From Sphingobacterium pedocola (lineage in GTDB: Bacteria > Bacteroidota > Bacteroidia > Sphingobacteriales > Sphingobacteriaceae), in assembly GCF_015209965.1 (NCBI RefSeq), contig NZ_MU158690.1:1-64000 (forward strand): a stretch of DNA of 64,000 bases, in the 5' to 3' direction. Below, piece after piece: positions 55,618-64,000 of this stretch; the first letter of the stretch is position 1; every line of letters begins with the position of its first letter. The position numbers were made by a program, and so were the translations under genes. The notes under the pieces were generated by a model that saw only the letters and a program-made list of their open reading frames with translations, searched no databases and was not told the origin of the DNA.

Positions 55618-57249
55618 TTATTCTGATTGGGTTGCATCTTCCTCTTCACTTTTTTTCTCTTCTACTTTTTCAGGTATGGCACAAATTAAACCAGATTTTG
55701 TCATGATCCATTCTGTTTGTTTCATTTTTGATTCTTCGGGGTAATTATCGTAGCAATTGTGATAAGCAATTTCTCTGATTTTACCCTCCAAAGAACGATC
55801 AATCTCTACTTTAGCACCCACTGGTAAATACGCGACCACGCTTACACTTTGATTCCTGTACACATCACCCGCACCTAAGGCAAAATGGCTATTAAAGATT
55901 ACTTTACTGTCCACCTGCTCGGCTTGATAATTTATTTTTGAAGCGCGTTCGGCCGCCAGTTGATACGATTTTCCTTTTGCTTTATAATGATATTGAATAA
56001 AGGGCTTTTCCAAAGAATCCAATGATTCAAAACGGATTTCAATATCCGAACGCAACAGGTTATGCAAACTTTCTCCATCTACCTGAATATTGTATTTGGT
56101 TCTGCCATCTGCAGAGGAAGATGCTTCAATCACACGTACATCTTTTTCAGAAAACGAATAAACAGCCTGTGTCTTAAGCGGCCGATCCACTTTGATGATA
56201 CTATCTTCCTTAAAATCTTGGGCTCCTATCACACAATAGAATATCACGACGATAATAGAAACGATCCAAGTAGCCCACATGCCCAGCGAGAGATAGCTAT
56301 TCATAGGCTTGATTTTAAATAAGATCCGGAGCAAGACATAAAATAGCGCAACAAAAGGTAACACAATGGCAAAAGTACCTGCTAGTAAAGCAAAAAACGC
56401 CTGTCCTGGTTCTAGTATTTCCAAAGGCGGAAAAATGATCTCATCCTGATAACCCATGATAGCTAATGTACAGGCCACGAAGAAGAAAAATAGGCCAAAA
56501 ATAGTAGCTCCAGCGAATACGAGCATACAGGCTGCAAGTGCCTTTCCAATAAATCTGAAGATCTCTCCAAAACCTGCTCCAACCGTGCGCAATCCGCGGT
56601 TAAAATGAGCGTTTGCGCCAGAAAAGTTATCACGTATACCCTCCATCTCCTCTTCAAAATTCTTTTTGAAATTTTGTAAATTGGGAGCTTCTCCGCGCAT
56701 TGCCATTCTATCCGCACGTGTAGAGGCTACGGGCATAATCGCCCACAACACAATATATAGCAGAACTCCAGACCCACCAATCAAAACGAATAGAATAAAG
56801 AATGCACGCATCCACTTCGGCTGAACGCCAAAATAATGCCCCAACCCACTACAAACGCCACCGATTGTAGTATCTTCTGGATCACGCATTAATTTCTTTC
56901 CCGTTGGGAGAGCTTTATGTTCTTCCCCGCTTGAGGATTGTTGTTGTTGATATGACTGTTGTCCTATTTCTTCTTCTCCAGAAGCGTCTTCAAAGTCACT
57001 CACACGGCCCATCTGCGCGATAACTTCCGAGACATCGTCTTTATTGATCACTTCTTTTCTTCCCGATTGAATCCGCTCACTGAACATTTCTGCGATTCGA
57101 TTCTCAATGTCAAGCAATATTTCTCCACTATCAGCAGATTGGCTAAAATGTCGCTTTATGTCGATCATATAGCCACGTAGCGTCTCATAGGCATCTTCTT
57201 CAATATGAAAAACAATGCTGTTGATATTTATGATGATGGTCTTATTCAT
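55618..57249 (-). CDS. PspC-domain membrane protein
   Basis: The 543-residue protein has an N-terminal soluble part (INSIVFHIEEDAYETLRGYM, about 1-88) of the kind found in Bacteroidota PspC proteins. A PspC domain follows (about 117-175, DTTIGGVCSGLGHYFGVQPK, ending in VLLYIVLWAIMPV). Several membrane spans and a C-terminal putative adhesin-like beta region come next. It probably acts in envelope stress or membrane protection. It is 36 bp downstream of a PadR gene and likely controlled by it. Confidence 0.85.
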   Translation of the reverse strand: MNKTIIININSIVFHIEEDAYETLRGYMIDIKRHFSQSADSGEILLDIENRIAEMFSERIQSGRKEVINKDDVSEVIAQMGRVSDFEDASGEEEIGQQSYQQQQSSSGEEHKALPTGKKLMRDPEDTTIGGVCSGLGHYFGVQPKWMRAFFILFVLIGGSGVLLYIVLWAIMPVASTRADRMAMRGEAPNLQNFKKNFEEEMEGIRDNFSGANAHFNRGLRTVGAGFGEIFRFIGKALAACMLVFAGATIFGLFFFFVACTLAIMGYQDEIIFPPLEILEPGQAFFALLAGTFAIVLPFVALFYVLLRILFKIKPMNSYLSLGMWATWIVSIIVVIFYCVIGAQDFKEDSIIKVDRPLKTQAVYSFSEKDVRVIEASSSADGRTKYNIQVDGESLHNLLRSDIEIRFESLDSLEKPFIQYHYKAKGKSYQLAAERASKINYQAEQVDSKVIFNSHFALGAGDVYRNQSVSVVAYLPVGAKVEIDRSLEGKIREIAYHNCYDNYPEESKMKQTEWIMTKSGLICAIPEKVEEKKSEEEDATQSE

Positions 57250-57285
57250 GATTTTTTATTGTTATAGTTGGGTTGTTTATGTTCT

Positions 57286-57618
57286 TTATTTTCGTCCAAA
57301 TAATGATGTCTCTACAGCGTAAAGCAACTCTTTCCAGGTGATATCAAGCTTTTCCAAGACTGCCGTTCCTTCAACAGTGATCTGATAGTACTTTCGCGGA
57401 GGACCCGAAGTAGACTCCTTCCAACTGTAACTCAACAGGCCATTGTTCTTAAGACGAGTTAATAATGGATATAGTGTTCCTTCCACTACTAAAAGCTCCG
57501 CCTTTTTAAGCTCGCCGATAATATCCGAAGCGTATATTTCACCCTTAGAAATAATGGAAAGGATACAGTATTCCAATATCCCCTTTCGCATTTGGGTTTG
57601 TGTATTTTCTGCTATCAT
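57286..57618 (-). CDS. PadR-family transcriptional regulator
   Basis: The 110-residue protein has the PadR winged helix: KGILEYCILSIISKGEIYAS, then GTLYPLLTRLKNNGLLSYSW and the wing GPPRKYYQITVEG. In Bacteroidota these small PadR proteins often sit directly before PspC genes as local repressors, as here. A promoter is visible just upstream of its start. Confidence 0.9.
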   Translation of the reverse strand: MIAENTQTQMRKGILEYCILSIISKGEIYASDIIGELKKAELLVVEGTLYPLLTRLKNNGLLSYSWKESTSGPPRKYYQITVEGTAVLEKLDITWKELLYAVETSLFGRK

Positions 57619-57625
57619 AATAATA

Positions 57626-57668
57626 CAAAGATATATCCTTTAACTAGTACTTTGCAATACATAGTACT
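57626..57668 (-). promoter_or_regulatory. Promoter region of the padR-pspC operon
   Basis: On the minus strand TATCTTTG (57633-57626) matches the -7 element TAnnTTTG, with a TTG-containing stretch about 21 bp upstream. Two AGTACT palindromes (57646-57651 and 57663-57668) lie 17 bp apart in that upstream region and may be a PadR operator. Confidence 0.55.
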
Positions 57669-57820
57669 ATATTTTTTATACAAAACATCACAACAATCTG
57701 AAATTCAGAACAATAATTTTCAAACGAAAGAATACTGTATTATAAATACGGACTATTTTTTCTGATTTTATGCAGATTTACTTTCTATAATTCAAAGATT
57801 AACACGACATTTAGGGCACC

Positions 57821-58198
57821 ATGAGATATATTGTAAATTACTTTTGGGCTATATTTTGGGCGCTTATTATGTTCGTGCTTATGATAATGCCTTCCAATGA
57901 AGTGGGAATACCTCTTTTTGAGGGCTTCGACAAATTGGCGCACTGTGGTACATTCTTCGTATTGACTGTCCTATTATACTGGGGATCTATCATTAAATCC
58001 AAAAGGAGAGCTTCAAAATGGATAACCGTTATTAAAGTGTTGATAAGTACTGTTATATTTGCTTTCGTAACCGAAGGTGCTCAATTGTACTTTTCACCAA
58101 CGCGTACTTCTGATTGGTGGGACATATTTGCGGATGGGGTAGGTATAGGAATGGGGACTTTTGCGTATATTTTATACTATCAAAAAAGAGATTTCTAA
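57821..58198 (+). CDS. VanZ-family membrane protein
   Basis: The 125-residue protein has four hydrophobic segments and the VanZ pattern: FDKLAHCGTFFVLTVLLYWG (His in the second span), then EGAQLYFSPTRTSDWWDIFA with the acidic/polar loop before the last span. The family's role is unsettled; some members are linked to glycopeptide tolerance. Its TAA overlaps the ATG of the next small gene. Confidence 0.85.
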   Translation: MRYIVNYFWAIFWALIMFVLMIMPSNEVGIPLFEGFDKLAHCGTFFVLTVLLYWGSIIKSKRRASKWITVIKVLISTVIFAFVTEGAQLYFSPTRTSDWWDIFADGVGIGMGTFAYILYYQKRDF

Positions 58199-58317
58199 TG
58201 CGAAAAAAAAACATTATTTGGCTGATCGTAGCCTTATTGACAATAACAGGCTTACAATCCTGTGGCATTTTTAAAAAGGACTGTGATTGCCCTTCTCCAA
58301 TCGGAAAAAAGAGATAG
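58198..58317 (+). CDS. Very small lipoprotein (39 aa)
   Basis: The start codon overlaps the VanZ stop (TAATG). The product has a basic start, a hydrophobic segment and a lipobox (ITGLQSC, Cys at residue 22), leaving only an 18-residue mature part with two more cysteines (KDCDCP). It is similar in shape to small outer-membrane or periplasmic lipoproteins. It ends one base before the convergent comF-like stop. Confidence 0.65.
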   Translation: MRKKNIIWLIVALLTITGLQSCGIFKKDCDCPSPIGKKR

Positions 58318-58318
58318 G

Positions 58319-59008
58319 CTACGCTCGAGCCATAGTCGCCACACTTACTTGGGCGCCCAAATCGATCAATACATTTCCCAAGGATGAGATCGTGGCCCCG
58401 GTGGTTAACACGTCATCTACAATCAAGATGTGTTTATCTTTGATTGCCTCCTTGTCTTTGATGTAAAATATATTCTCTACATTATTGTACCGATCCGATC
58501 GGCTCTTTTGCGTCTGGCTTATTGTCGCCTTTGATCGCATCAACAATTTATCTGACCATTCTTTTTCCAGCCCTTCAGCAAGGCCCTTTGCAAAATAGCT
58601 GGACTGATTGTATCCTCTTTTCCGCAATTTAGAGCGATGCAACGGAACAGGTAAAATTAGATCGATCTGTTCGATATCGGGAACCTGCGCCAGTTTTCGT
58701 GCATATGTTTTTCCCAAACAATAGCCTATTTCCGGCTGATTTCCATATTTGAAATTATGTACTATCTTTTCTACACGAGAAGATTTAGATAGATATAACA
58801 TAGATACGGCAAACTGAAAGTCTAATTTACCCCACAGCTGACGGGCGGTAGCGTTTTCGGAATCCAAATGAAAATCAGTAAAAGGGAGATGGTATAGGCA
58901 TTCGGTACAAAGCAATTCTTCATGTGACAGTAGGGAAATCTCACATCCTACACAGGTACTCGGGAAAAGCAAGCGTACAACATCTTGAAAATACTGACGA
59001 ATCATCAC
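58319..59008 (-). CDS. ComF-family phosphoribosyltransferase-like protein
   Basis: The 229-residue protein has an N-terminal zinc-finger-like region (CVGCEISLLSHEELLCTECL) and a C-terminal phosphoribosyltransferase fold with the PRPP loop VDDVLTTGAT (about residues 198-207). ComF proteins take part in DNA uptake in competent bacteria; in Bacteroidota the role is presumed by family. Confidence 0.9.
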   Translation of the reverse strand: MMIRQYFQDVVRLLFPSTCVGCEISLLSHEELLCTECLYHLPFTDFHLDSENATARQLWGKLDFQFAVSMLYLSKSSRVEKIVHNFKYGNQPEIGYCLGKTYARKLAQVPDIEQIDLILPVPLHRSKLRKRGYNQSSYFAKGLAEGLEKEWSDKLLMRSKATISQTQKSRSDRYNNVENIFYIKDKEAIKDKHILIVDDVLTTGATISSLGNVLIDLGAQVSVATMARA

Positions 59009-59048
59009 ATCTCTAAGCGATTAGTTCACTAAAGATAGCAATAAATAA

Positions 59049-60104
59049 TTATGCTGTTGCTTCTTTTATCGCTAACTGACCACATGCGGCATCAATATCC
59101 TTTCCACGGCTACGACGCACATTGGTAATAATCCCTTGATTACGTAAATAAGTTGCAAACTGATCAATTTTATCTGCTTCTGCATTTACAAAATCAGCGA
59201 GCGCAATAGGGTTATATTCTATAATATTGACTTTGCAAGGCACGTGCTTACAAAAACGAACCAACTCTTTAGCATCTTGCAACTCATCGTTAAAATTATG
59301 AAAGACAATATATTCGAAAGTTACCGGATTTTTAGTTTTAGCGTAATAATATTTAAGAGCTTCGGCAAGTGATTGAAGTGTATTTTGCTCATTGATAGGC
59401 ATAATTTCATTGCGCTTTTCGTCATTTGCAGCATGTAAAGAAAGCGCTAGATTAAACCTTACTTCATCATCACCCAATTTTTTGATCATCTTGGCGATAC
59501 CGGCCGTAGAGACCGTTATACGTTTCGCGGCCATATTTAATCCGTCTGCTGCTGTAATACGCTCAACGGATTTCAGCATATTTGAATAATTCAATAGCGG
59601 CTCCCCCATTCCCATATATACGATATTTGTAAGAGGGAGTCCATATTTTTCTTCAGCTTGTTTACTGATCAAAACAACTTGATCGTAAATTTCATCCGCA
59701 TTGAGGTTACGCTTACGGTCCATATACCCCGTAGCACAGAATTTACAAGTAAGGCTACAGCCCACTTGCGAGCTGACACATGCCGTCATACGCTCTGGAG
59801 TCGGGATCAACACGCCCTCAATGATGTTACCATCGTAAAGTGAAAAACTACTTTTTATAGTCCTGTCTGCACTAATCTGCGATGCTTTAACGGAAACAAA
59901 ATTAATCGTAAAACCAGCTTTTAGCTTTTCGCGAAGTGGCTTACTCAAATTACTCATCTCATCAAAATCAGTCGCTGATTTTTGCCAGATCCATTCATAA
60001 ATTTGCTTCGCACGGAATGCTTGCTCACCCATTTCAGTAAGTTTGTCTTTCAATTGATCCAACGAAAGACTTCTGATATCCACTAACTTAGTTTTCTCTG
60101 CCAC
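59049..60104 (-). CDS. rlmN: 23S rRNA (adenine2503-C2)/tRNA methyltransferase RlmN
   Basis: A GTG start at 60104 (351 residues) is preferred: a -7 promoter element lies inside the longer frame just upstream, so codons before it would not be transcribed. The radical SAM cysteines are in VGCSLTCKFCATGYMDRKRN, and VYMGMGEPLLNY, TVSTAGIAKMI and LALSLHAAN follow. The second catalytic Cys lies near the C-terminus (DIDAACGQLA). It methylates A2503 of 23S rRNA and some tRNAs. Confidence 0.92.
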   Translation of the reverse strand: MAEKTKLVDIRSLSLDQLKDKLTEMGEQAFRAKQIYEWIWQKSATDFDEMSNLSKPLREKLKAGFTINFVSVKASQISADRTIKSSFSLYDGNIIEGVLIPTPERMTACVSSQVGCSLTCKFCATGYMDRKRNLNADEIYDQVVLISKQAEEKYGLPLTNIVYMGMGEPLLNYSNMLKSVERITAADGLNMAAKRITVSTAGIAKMIKKLGDDEVRFNLALSLHAANDEKRNEIMPINEQNTLQSLAEALKYYYAKTKNPVTFEYIVFHNFNDELQDAKELVRFCKHVPCKVNIIEYNPIALADFVNAEADKIDQFATYLRNQGIITNVRRSRGKDIDAACGQLAIKEATA

Positions 60105-60108
60105 GCTA

Positions 60109-60116
60109 CAAAGATA
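60109..60116 (-). promoter_or_regulatory. -7 element upstream of rlmN
   Basis: TATCTTTG on the minus strand fits the Bacteroidota consensus TAnnTTTG and ends four bases before the chosen GTG. No good TTTG was found at the usual upstream distance, so the call rests on this element alone. If it is real, the transcript would be almost leaderless. Confidence 0.45.
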
Positions 60117-60223
60117 CAGCAAATTTTATTAGTAGTCCTATTATCTTCTAGACCCCGTTACAGATTTACACAAATATTATATTAATAAACAAGAATATCC
60201 CTGAGACTCAATATATTTGTTCT

Positions 60224-61048
60224 ATGAAAGCACATTCCATTCTATCTGCCATCACGGCGTTACTCATCTTGTCTTCATGTGGAGGAGGAAAATATGCAGC
60301 TACCGAGAAAGTGTATAAAAAGAAAGCAAAGCAATTTGCTGAAGTGTATAAGGAAAGTCCTGTGATAGGGCAATTGGAAAAAATTAGCACCGCAGATAAA
60401 GAATGGATTGCATCCATTAATTTTGGTGTACGCAAACCCAATTATGTAATGATCCACCACACCGCGCAAAATTCATTGGAACAAACGGTAAAAACTTTCC
60501 ACAGTGAAAGGGCTGCTGTGAGTTCGCATTATGTCATCGGACGGAATGGTAAAATTGTACAAATGGTGAACGATTATTACCGTGGACACCATGCCGGATT
60601 GGGAAAATGGGGTAATGATACCGATTTGAATTCCTCATCAATCGGTATAGAATTAGACAACAACGGAACCACAGACCCTTGGCCACAGATACAAATAGAT
60701 GCCTTGGTTCAATTATTAGCCTATTTAAAAGATGCTTACAAGATCCCCCAAGCTAATTTTATAGGCCATATGGATTATGCTCCTACACGCAAAAATGACC
60801 CATCGCGTTTTCCCTGGAAAACCTTAGCAGAAAAGGGATTCGGATTTTGGTATGATGACTATTTGGAAACTCCTCCTCTTGGTTTCGAGCCCCGATTGGC
60901 GCTGCGCATTATTGGTTACGATGTCAAGAACCTAGATGCCGCGATTAAAGCGTTCAAAATACATTATATCCAAAAAGATACAACAACAGCCAACCTGAAC
61001 GAGGAGGATCTGAAGATATTGTATTCTATTTTCAAAAAATTCTTGTAG
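60224..61048 (+). CDS. N-acetylmuramoyl-L-alanine amidase lipoprotein (Amidase_2)
   Basis: The 274-residue protein has a lipobox (LLILSSC, Cys at residue 19) and an amidase_2 domain from about residue 75: VMIHHTAQNS (zinc His), VSSHYVIGRNGKIVQMV, GHHAGLGKWG, NSSSIGIELDNNGT, and the last zinc ligand region IGHMDYAPTRKNDPSRFPW. It cuts between MurNAc and L-Ala in peptidoglycan during recycling or turnover and is anchored to a membrane. Confidence 0.9.
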   Translation: MKAHSILSAITALLILSSCGGGKYAATEKVYKKKAKQFAEVYKESPVIGQLEKISTADKEWIASINFGVRKPNYVMIHHTAQNSLEQTVKTFHSERAAVSSHYVIGRNGKIVQMVNDYYRGHHAGLGKWGNDTDLNSSSIGIELDNNGTTDPWPQIQIDALVQLLAYLKDAYKIPQANFIGHMDYAPTRKNDPSRFPWKTLAEKGFGFWYDDYLETPPLGFEPRLALRIIGYDVKNLDAAIKAFKIHYIQKDTTTANLNEEDLKILYSIFKKFL

Positions 61049-61371
61049 AAATAAAAGAAGATTTCCTACAACACACGTTCTCACAATAAATGTAGTTTTT
61101 ATGTTGTCATACTGAACGCAGTGACATCTAAACACTTGTAAGCCGAACGTAGTAAGTTCATGAACTTAGCGACCACCAAAGGCAGCGGCGAAGGAAATTT
61201 TAGACAGCTCCCTAGCTTCACGAATAAAAAAAATTCTAAAACTTCCCTAAATTCTTAGCTTTTTAATACTATTTTTAAGCTATTTCAGGAAGATTCGTAA
61301 TAATTTCTACGTGCTATTTGATTCAGATTTTGTTTCCTACCTTAGCAGAAAGACCTTTTTATAGTAATTTT
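61049..61371. other. Intergenic stretch with a REP-like remnant
   Basis: The gap contains GTCATACTGAACGCAGTGAC (61106-61125) and a related GAACGTAG stretch, similar to the GTCATxCTGAGCGxAG type of intergenic repeats. It is not clearly the same family as the copies at 979 and 13125. No gene is seen. Confidence 0.4.
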
Positions 61372-62286
61372 ATGCTAAAGCTAAATGTGAAAAACGAGAC
61401 AAGTAGGCTAAGGGCCGTAATACTTGGAACAGCAAAAAGCAATGGACCTGTTCCCACAGTAGACGAGGCATACGATCCAAAATCATTGGAACATATAATT
61501 GCCGGAACCTATCCTACCGAAAGTGATATGATATATGAAATGCAGACTTTTGCCGAAGTACTGCAACGATACGGAATCCAAGTCTATCGTCCGGAATTAA
61601 TTCCCGAACTAAATCAAATCTTTACGCGTGATATCGGCTTCGTGGTGGATGACTATTTTATAAAAGCAAATATTCTTCCCGATCGGGCAGAAGAGTGGAA
61701 TGCGATTCAATATATTATCCGCCAAATCGATTCAGAAAAATTTATCGTTCCGCCGAAAGAAGTACATATTGAAGGTGGAGATGTAATCTTATGGAATGAC
61801 CACATTTTCATCGGCACTTACAGCGGGAAAGACTATACCCAGTACAATACGGCACGGACGAATATACAAGGTGTAGATTTTATCAGAAACTTGTTCCCCA
61901 ACAAAACGGTACTCGAATTTGATCTGATCAAATCCATGACCGACGCCAGAGCGAATGCGTTACATTTGGACTGTTGTTTTCAACCAGTCGGTACACATCA
62001 AGCCATCATCTTCAAAGAGGGATTTCAAAAAGAATCCGAATACAATACGATCATAGATCTATTCGGGATCGAAAATTTATTCCAGATTACCGCCGATGAA
62101 ATGTATCAAATGTATTCAAACGTATTTTCTATTAGTCCAGAGATCATTGTTTCCGAAAAGAGATTTACACGTCTGAATTCTTGGCTTCGACAGCATGGTT
62201 TTATTGTGGAGGAAATCCCATATCACGAAATCGGTAAGCAGGAAGGGTTACTCCGCTGCTCTACGCTACCTTTAACACGCGATTGA
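61372..62286 (+). CDS. Dimethylarginine dimethylaminohydrolase-like/arginine deiminase-fold protein
   Basis: The 304-residue protein has the amidinotransferase fold signatures: FTRDIGFVVDDYFIKANI (about residues 82-99), HIEGGDVILWNDHIFIG (about 138-154), the His motif DARANALHLDCCF (about 200-212), and a catalytic Cys near the end (LLRCSTLPL). The start at 61372 avoids 18 poorly conserved upstream codons. It overlaps functionally with the next gene, one base away, suggesting a joint guanidine-compound pathway. Confidence 0.8.
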   Translation: MLKLNVKNETSRLRAVILGTAKSNGPVPTVDEAYDPKSLEHIIAGTYPTESDMIYEMQTFAEVLQRYGIQVYRPELIPELNQIFTRDIGFVVDDYFIKANILPDRAEEWNAIQYIIRQIDSEKFIVPPKEVHIEGGDVILWNDHIFIGTYSGKDYTQYNTARTNIQGVDFIRNLFPNKTVLEFDLIKSMTDARANALHLDCCFQPVGTHQAIIFKEGFQKESEYNTIIDLFGIENLFQITADEMYQMYSNVFSISPEIIVSEKRFTRLNSWLRQHGFIVEEIPYHEIGKQEGLLRCSTLPLTRD

Positions 62287-62287
62287 T

Positions 62288-63202
62288 ATGCAAGCCACTG
62301 ATACCATTTTACTGGTAAGACCCACCGCCTTCAGACGTAATGAAGAGACGGCCGTGAACAATCATTTCCAGCAAGAAGGAAAACAGGTAAACGTACAGGA
62401 AATTGCCTTGGCAGAGTTTGACAACTTTGTCGTCTTATTGGAAACACATGGGATTCGTACGATTGTCGTACAAAACGACGCAGAGCTGGATACGCCTGAT
62501 AGTATCTTTCCCAATAATGTAATCTCATTTCATCAGGGGGCGACGGCCATTCAATATCCCATGTTTGCGCCAAACCGAAGGGAAGAACGAAACCTCAATT
62601 ATTTAGGCCTGCTCAGCAAGGCTGGTCTCAACTTCGAAAAACTAAAAGACTACTCAATCTATGAAGAACGTGGAATGTATCTGGAAAGTACGGGTGTACT
62701 GGTATTAGATAGAATCCATAAAATCGCTTACTGTTCCTTATCCGAAAGAGCCCATCCTCAATTGGTACAGCTATGGTGTGAAGAGATCGGATATCGTCCC
62801 GTAATTTTTGAAGCGGTGCATCAGGTGGATGGTAAGATGCTTCCGATCTATCATACCAACGTCATGCTCTCTGTAGGAACAAATTTTAGCGTAATTTGTT
62901 GGGATAGTATTCATAATTCGGAGCATCGAAAACTGCTTCAAAAGTGCTTTGAGGAAACCAATAAGACCGTCATTCCGATTTCAATAGATCAACTAAATTA
63001 TTTTACCGGTAACATTCTGGAGATACGTTCCACGGAAGGCGAGTCGATTATTTGTATGAGTTCACAAGCATTCGAAAGCTATACCGAAGAGCAAATAAAT
63101 CTGTTAGAACAATTCGGAAAAATAATTCACGCTCCTATTTACACCATCGAAAAATATGGAGGAGGAAGTGTAAGGTGTATGATGGCCGAAGTTTTCTATT
63201 AA
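62288..63202 (+). CDS. ctlX: CtlX-like citrulline utilization hydrolase (arginine deiminase-related)
   Basis: The 304-residue protein starts with the family opening TILLVRPTAFRRNEETAVNN, then DTPDSIFPNNVISFHQGA, YEERGMYLESTGVLVLDR, the His motif YHTNVMLSVG and the Cys near the end (YGGGSVRCMMAEVFY). Family members are annotated as citrulline-utilisation hydrolases. It follows the DDAH-like gene by one base and overlaps the convergent bshC stop by four bases. Confidence 0.85.
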   Translation: MQATDTILLVRPTAFRRNEETAVNNHFQQEGKQVNVQEIALAEFDNFVVLLETHGIRTIVVQNDAELDTPDSIFPNNVISFHQGATAIQYPMFAPNRREERNLNYLGLLSKAGLNFEKLKDYSIYEERGMYLESTGVLVLDRIHKIAYCSLSERAHPQLVQLWCEEIGYRPVIFEAVHQVDGKMLPIYHTNVMLSVGTNFSVICWDSIHNSEHRKLLQKCFEETNKTVIPISIDQLNYFTGNILEIRSTEGESIICMSSQAFESYTEEQINLLEQFGKIIHAPIYTIEKYGGGSVRCMMAEVFY

Positions 63203-64000
63203 TACAGGATCGTAAATTTAAAGTCTAACGGATTAAAATGTTTCACCAACTCGTTGACCAAATCATCTCCGTATTTAATATACAGTGTTGCGAAATTCTC
63301 CGTACGTTCCTGCAGACCACCTCCGGGAAATAACCGCTCTTTAACCCGTTCAATATGGATTAGGGCCTCATCATGATTTCTTTTGTCGGCTTTCAGAAGT
63401 TTCTTTTCCAGGTTGTTCATCGCCTTTTTGAGACGAGCCTTTACGGCCTCGGCGCTCGGCGCAAGACTCGGATCAATTTTATGTGTACGGAGCTTGATTT
63501 TCGCGAATATGGCATTGATCTCCATCCATTCATCCCTTAAATTAAGACGGTGGGTCGTATGTCGTTTGACATAATCATTCTGCAAGATAAGGGTGGATCT
63601 GAAAATACTCCTGAACGTGAGATCCAATCGAAAGATTTTACCGGCTACATTATCATCCGTAATCATAGCCGAGTTACGGGGTATTAGAATCGGAAAAGGA
63701 ACTCCAAACTGCTCAAAATTAGCCTTTAACTGAAGCCAATAAACAATTTCCGCACCACCACCGATATAGGCCAAATTAGGTAGAATGACTTCTTCATACA
63801 ACGGTCGCATAACTACATTCGGGCTAAAACGCTCGGGATGAGATTGGATTTCAGCTTTTATTTCCACTTCGGTGAAATATATATCTTGATTTAAAACCTC
63901 AAACCTACCATCGGGGTTCCTGACAATCCGTTCCCGGAAATCGTCCGTCAGATAAAAGAAATTACATTCTCGAGCGTGTACCTGTGCTTGAAAACCTTTT
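63199..64000 (-). CDS. bshC: Bacillithiol biosynthesis cysteine-adding enzyme BshC (5' end outside the window)
   Basis: The frame runs unbroken to the window edge, so the gene is incomplete at its 5' end (about 266 residues visible). The visible part has ARECNFFYLTDDFRERIVRN, then FSPNVVMRPLYEEVILPNLA, YIGGGAEIVYWLQL (the conserved GGAE) and FPILIPRNSAMI. BshC adds cysteine to GlcN-malate to complete bacillithiol. A shorter frame starting with GTG at 63867 is internal and not a real start. Confidence 0.93.
   Translation of the reverse strand, partial: KGFQAQVHARECNFFYLTDDFRERIVRNPDGRFEVLNQDIYFTEVEIKAEIQSHPERFSPNVVMRPLYEEVILPNLAYIGGGAEIVYWLQLKANFEQFGVPFPILIPRNSAMITDDNVAGKIFRLDLTFRSIFRSTLILQNDYVKRHTTHRLNLRDEWMEINAIFAKIKLRTHKIDPSLAPSAEAVKARLKKAMNNLEKKLLKADKRNHDEALIHIERVKERLFPGGGLQERTENFATLYIKYGDDLVNELVKHFNPLDFKFTILY

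Noticed and set aside
60105..60122. Longer rlmN start
   Set aside because: A -7 promoter element TATCTTTG lies within those codons, so they would not be transcribed.
63199..63867. Complete 222-residue protein
   Set aside because: The frame continues to the window edge with conserved BshC sequence, so the GTG at 63867 is internal.

Overview
The window looks like chromosome from a Bacteroidota bacterium of the Sphingobacterium/Pedobacter type. The evidence is SusC/SusD and OMP-barrel TonB receptors, TlpA-like thioredoxins, a Bacteroidota-style -7 promoter element (TAnnTTTG), a BshC bacillithiol enzyme, DUF5675 and PspC proteins, and moderate-to-low GC. No rRNA, tRNA or CRISPR array was seen. 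The species assignment is inference from gene content.

Layout. Positions 416-3055 (minus strand) hold a small cassette of DUF5675, fibronectin type III, small membrane and HTH proteins, broken by a 21-bp tandem array centred on TGTACA. Positions 3293-6279 hold an HTH regulator facing an AvrD-like gene that is translationally coupled to a P-loop kinase-like gene. Positions 6719-13106 hold a small protein, a TlpA-like protein and a SusD/SusC pair. The 13107-14101 gap holds two candidate structured RNAs. Positions 15037-30451 are the most interesting part: a secretion and toxin island. It contains two glycosyltransferases, an HlyD adaptor, a C39-peptidase ABC exporter, a thiopeptide/LanB-elimination-type protein and two toxins that share one double-glycine leader and a Gly/Tyr-rich stalk but differ in their cysteine-hydrolase tips. 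It also has two leaderless orphan toxin tips, four exported immunity-like proteins each just downstream of a tip, an IS4-type insertion and a TolC-like outer membrane channel. Together these look like a complete type I-exported polymorphic toxin system with a silent tip reservoir.

Positions 30540-38519 are a patchwork: an Rpn-like nuclease, a truncated DUF1016 protein, a thioredoxin lipoprotein, an N-terminally short Crp-family protein, a GH95 fucosidase-like enzyme and a TetR regulator. Positions 38636-40807 are a BlaI/M56 pair with two visible operators. Core genes follow (TRIC-family protein, murF, an SMP-30-like protein). Then comes a pectin/galacturonate block (uxaB, uxaA, uxaC, GapN-like dehydrogenase, pectate lyase, LacI regulator) at 43937-52388. 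From 52412 to the end are housekeeping and envelope genes: LOG protein, TonB receptor, PspC/PadR pair, VanZ, ComF, RlmN, an amidase, two arginine deiminase-fold enzymes, and the 3' part of bshC, which runs off the window.

All functions are read from motifs and remembered family features. No database search was possible.
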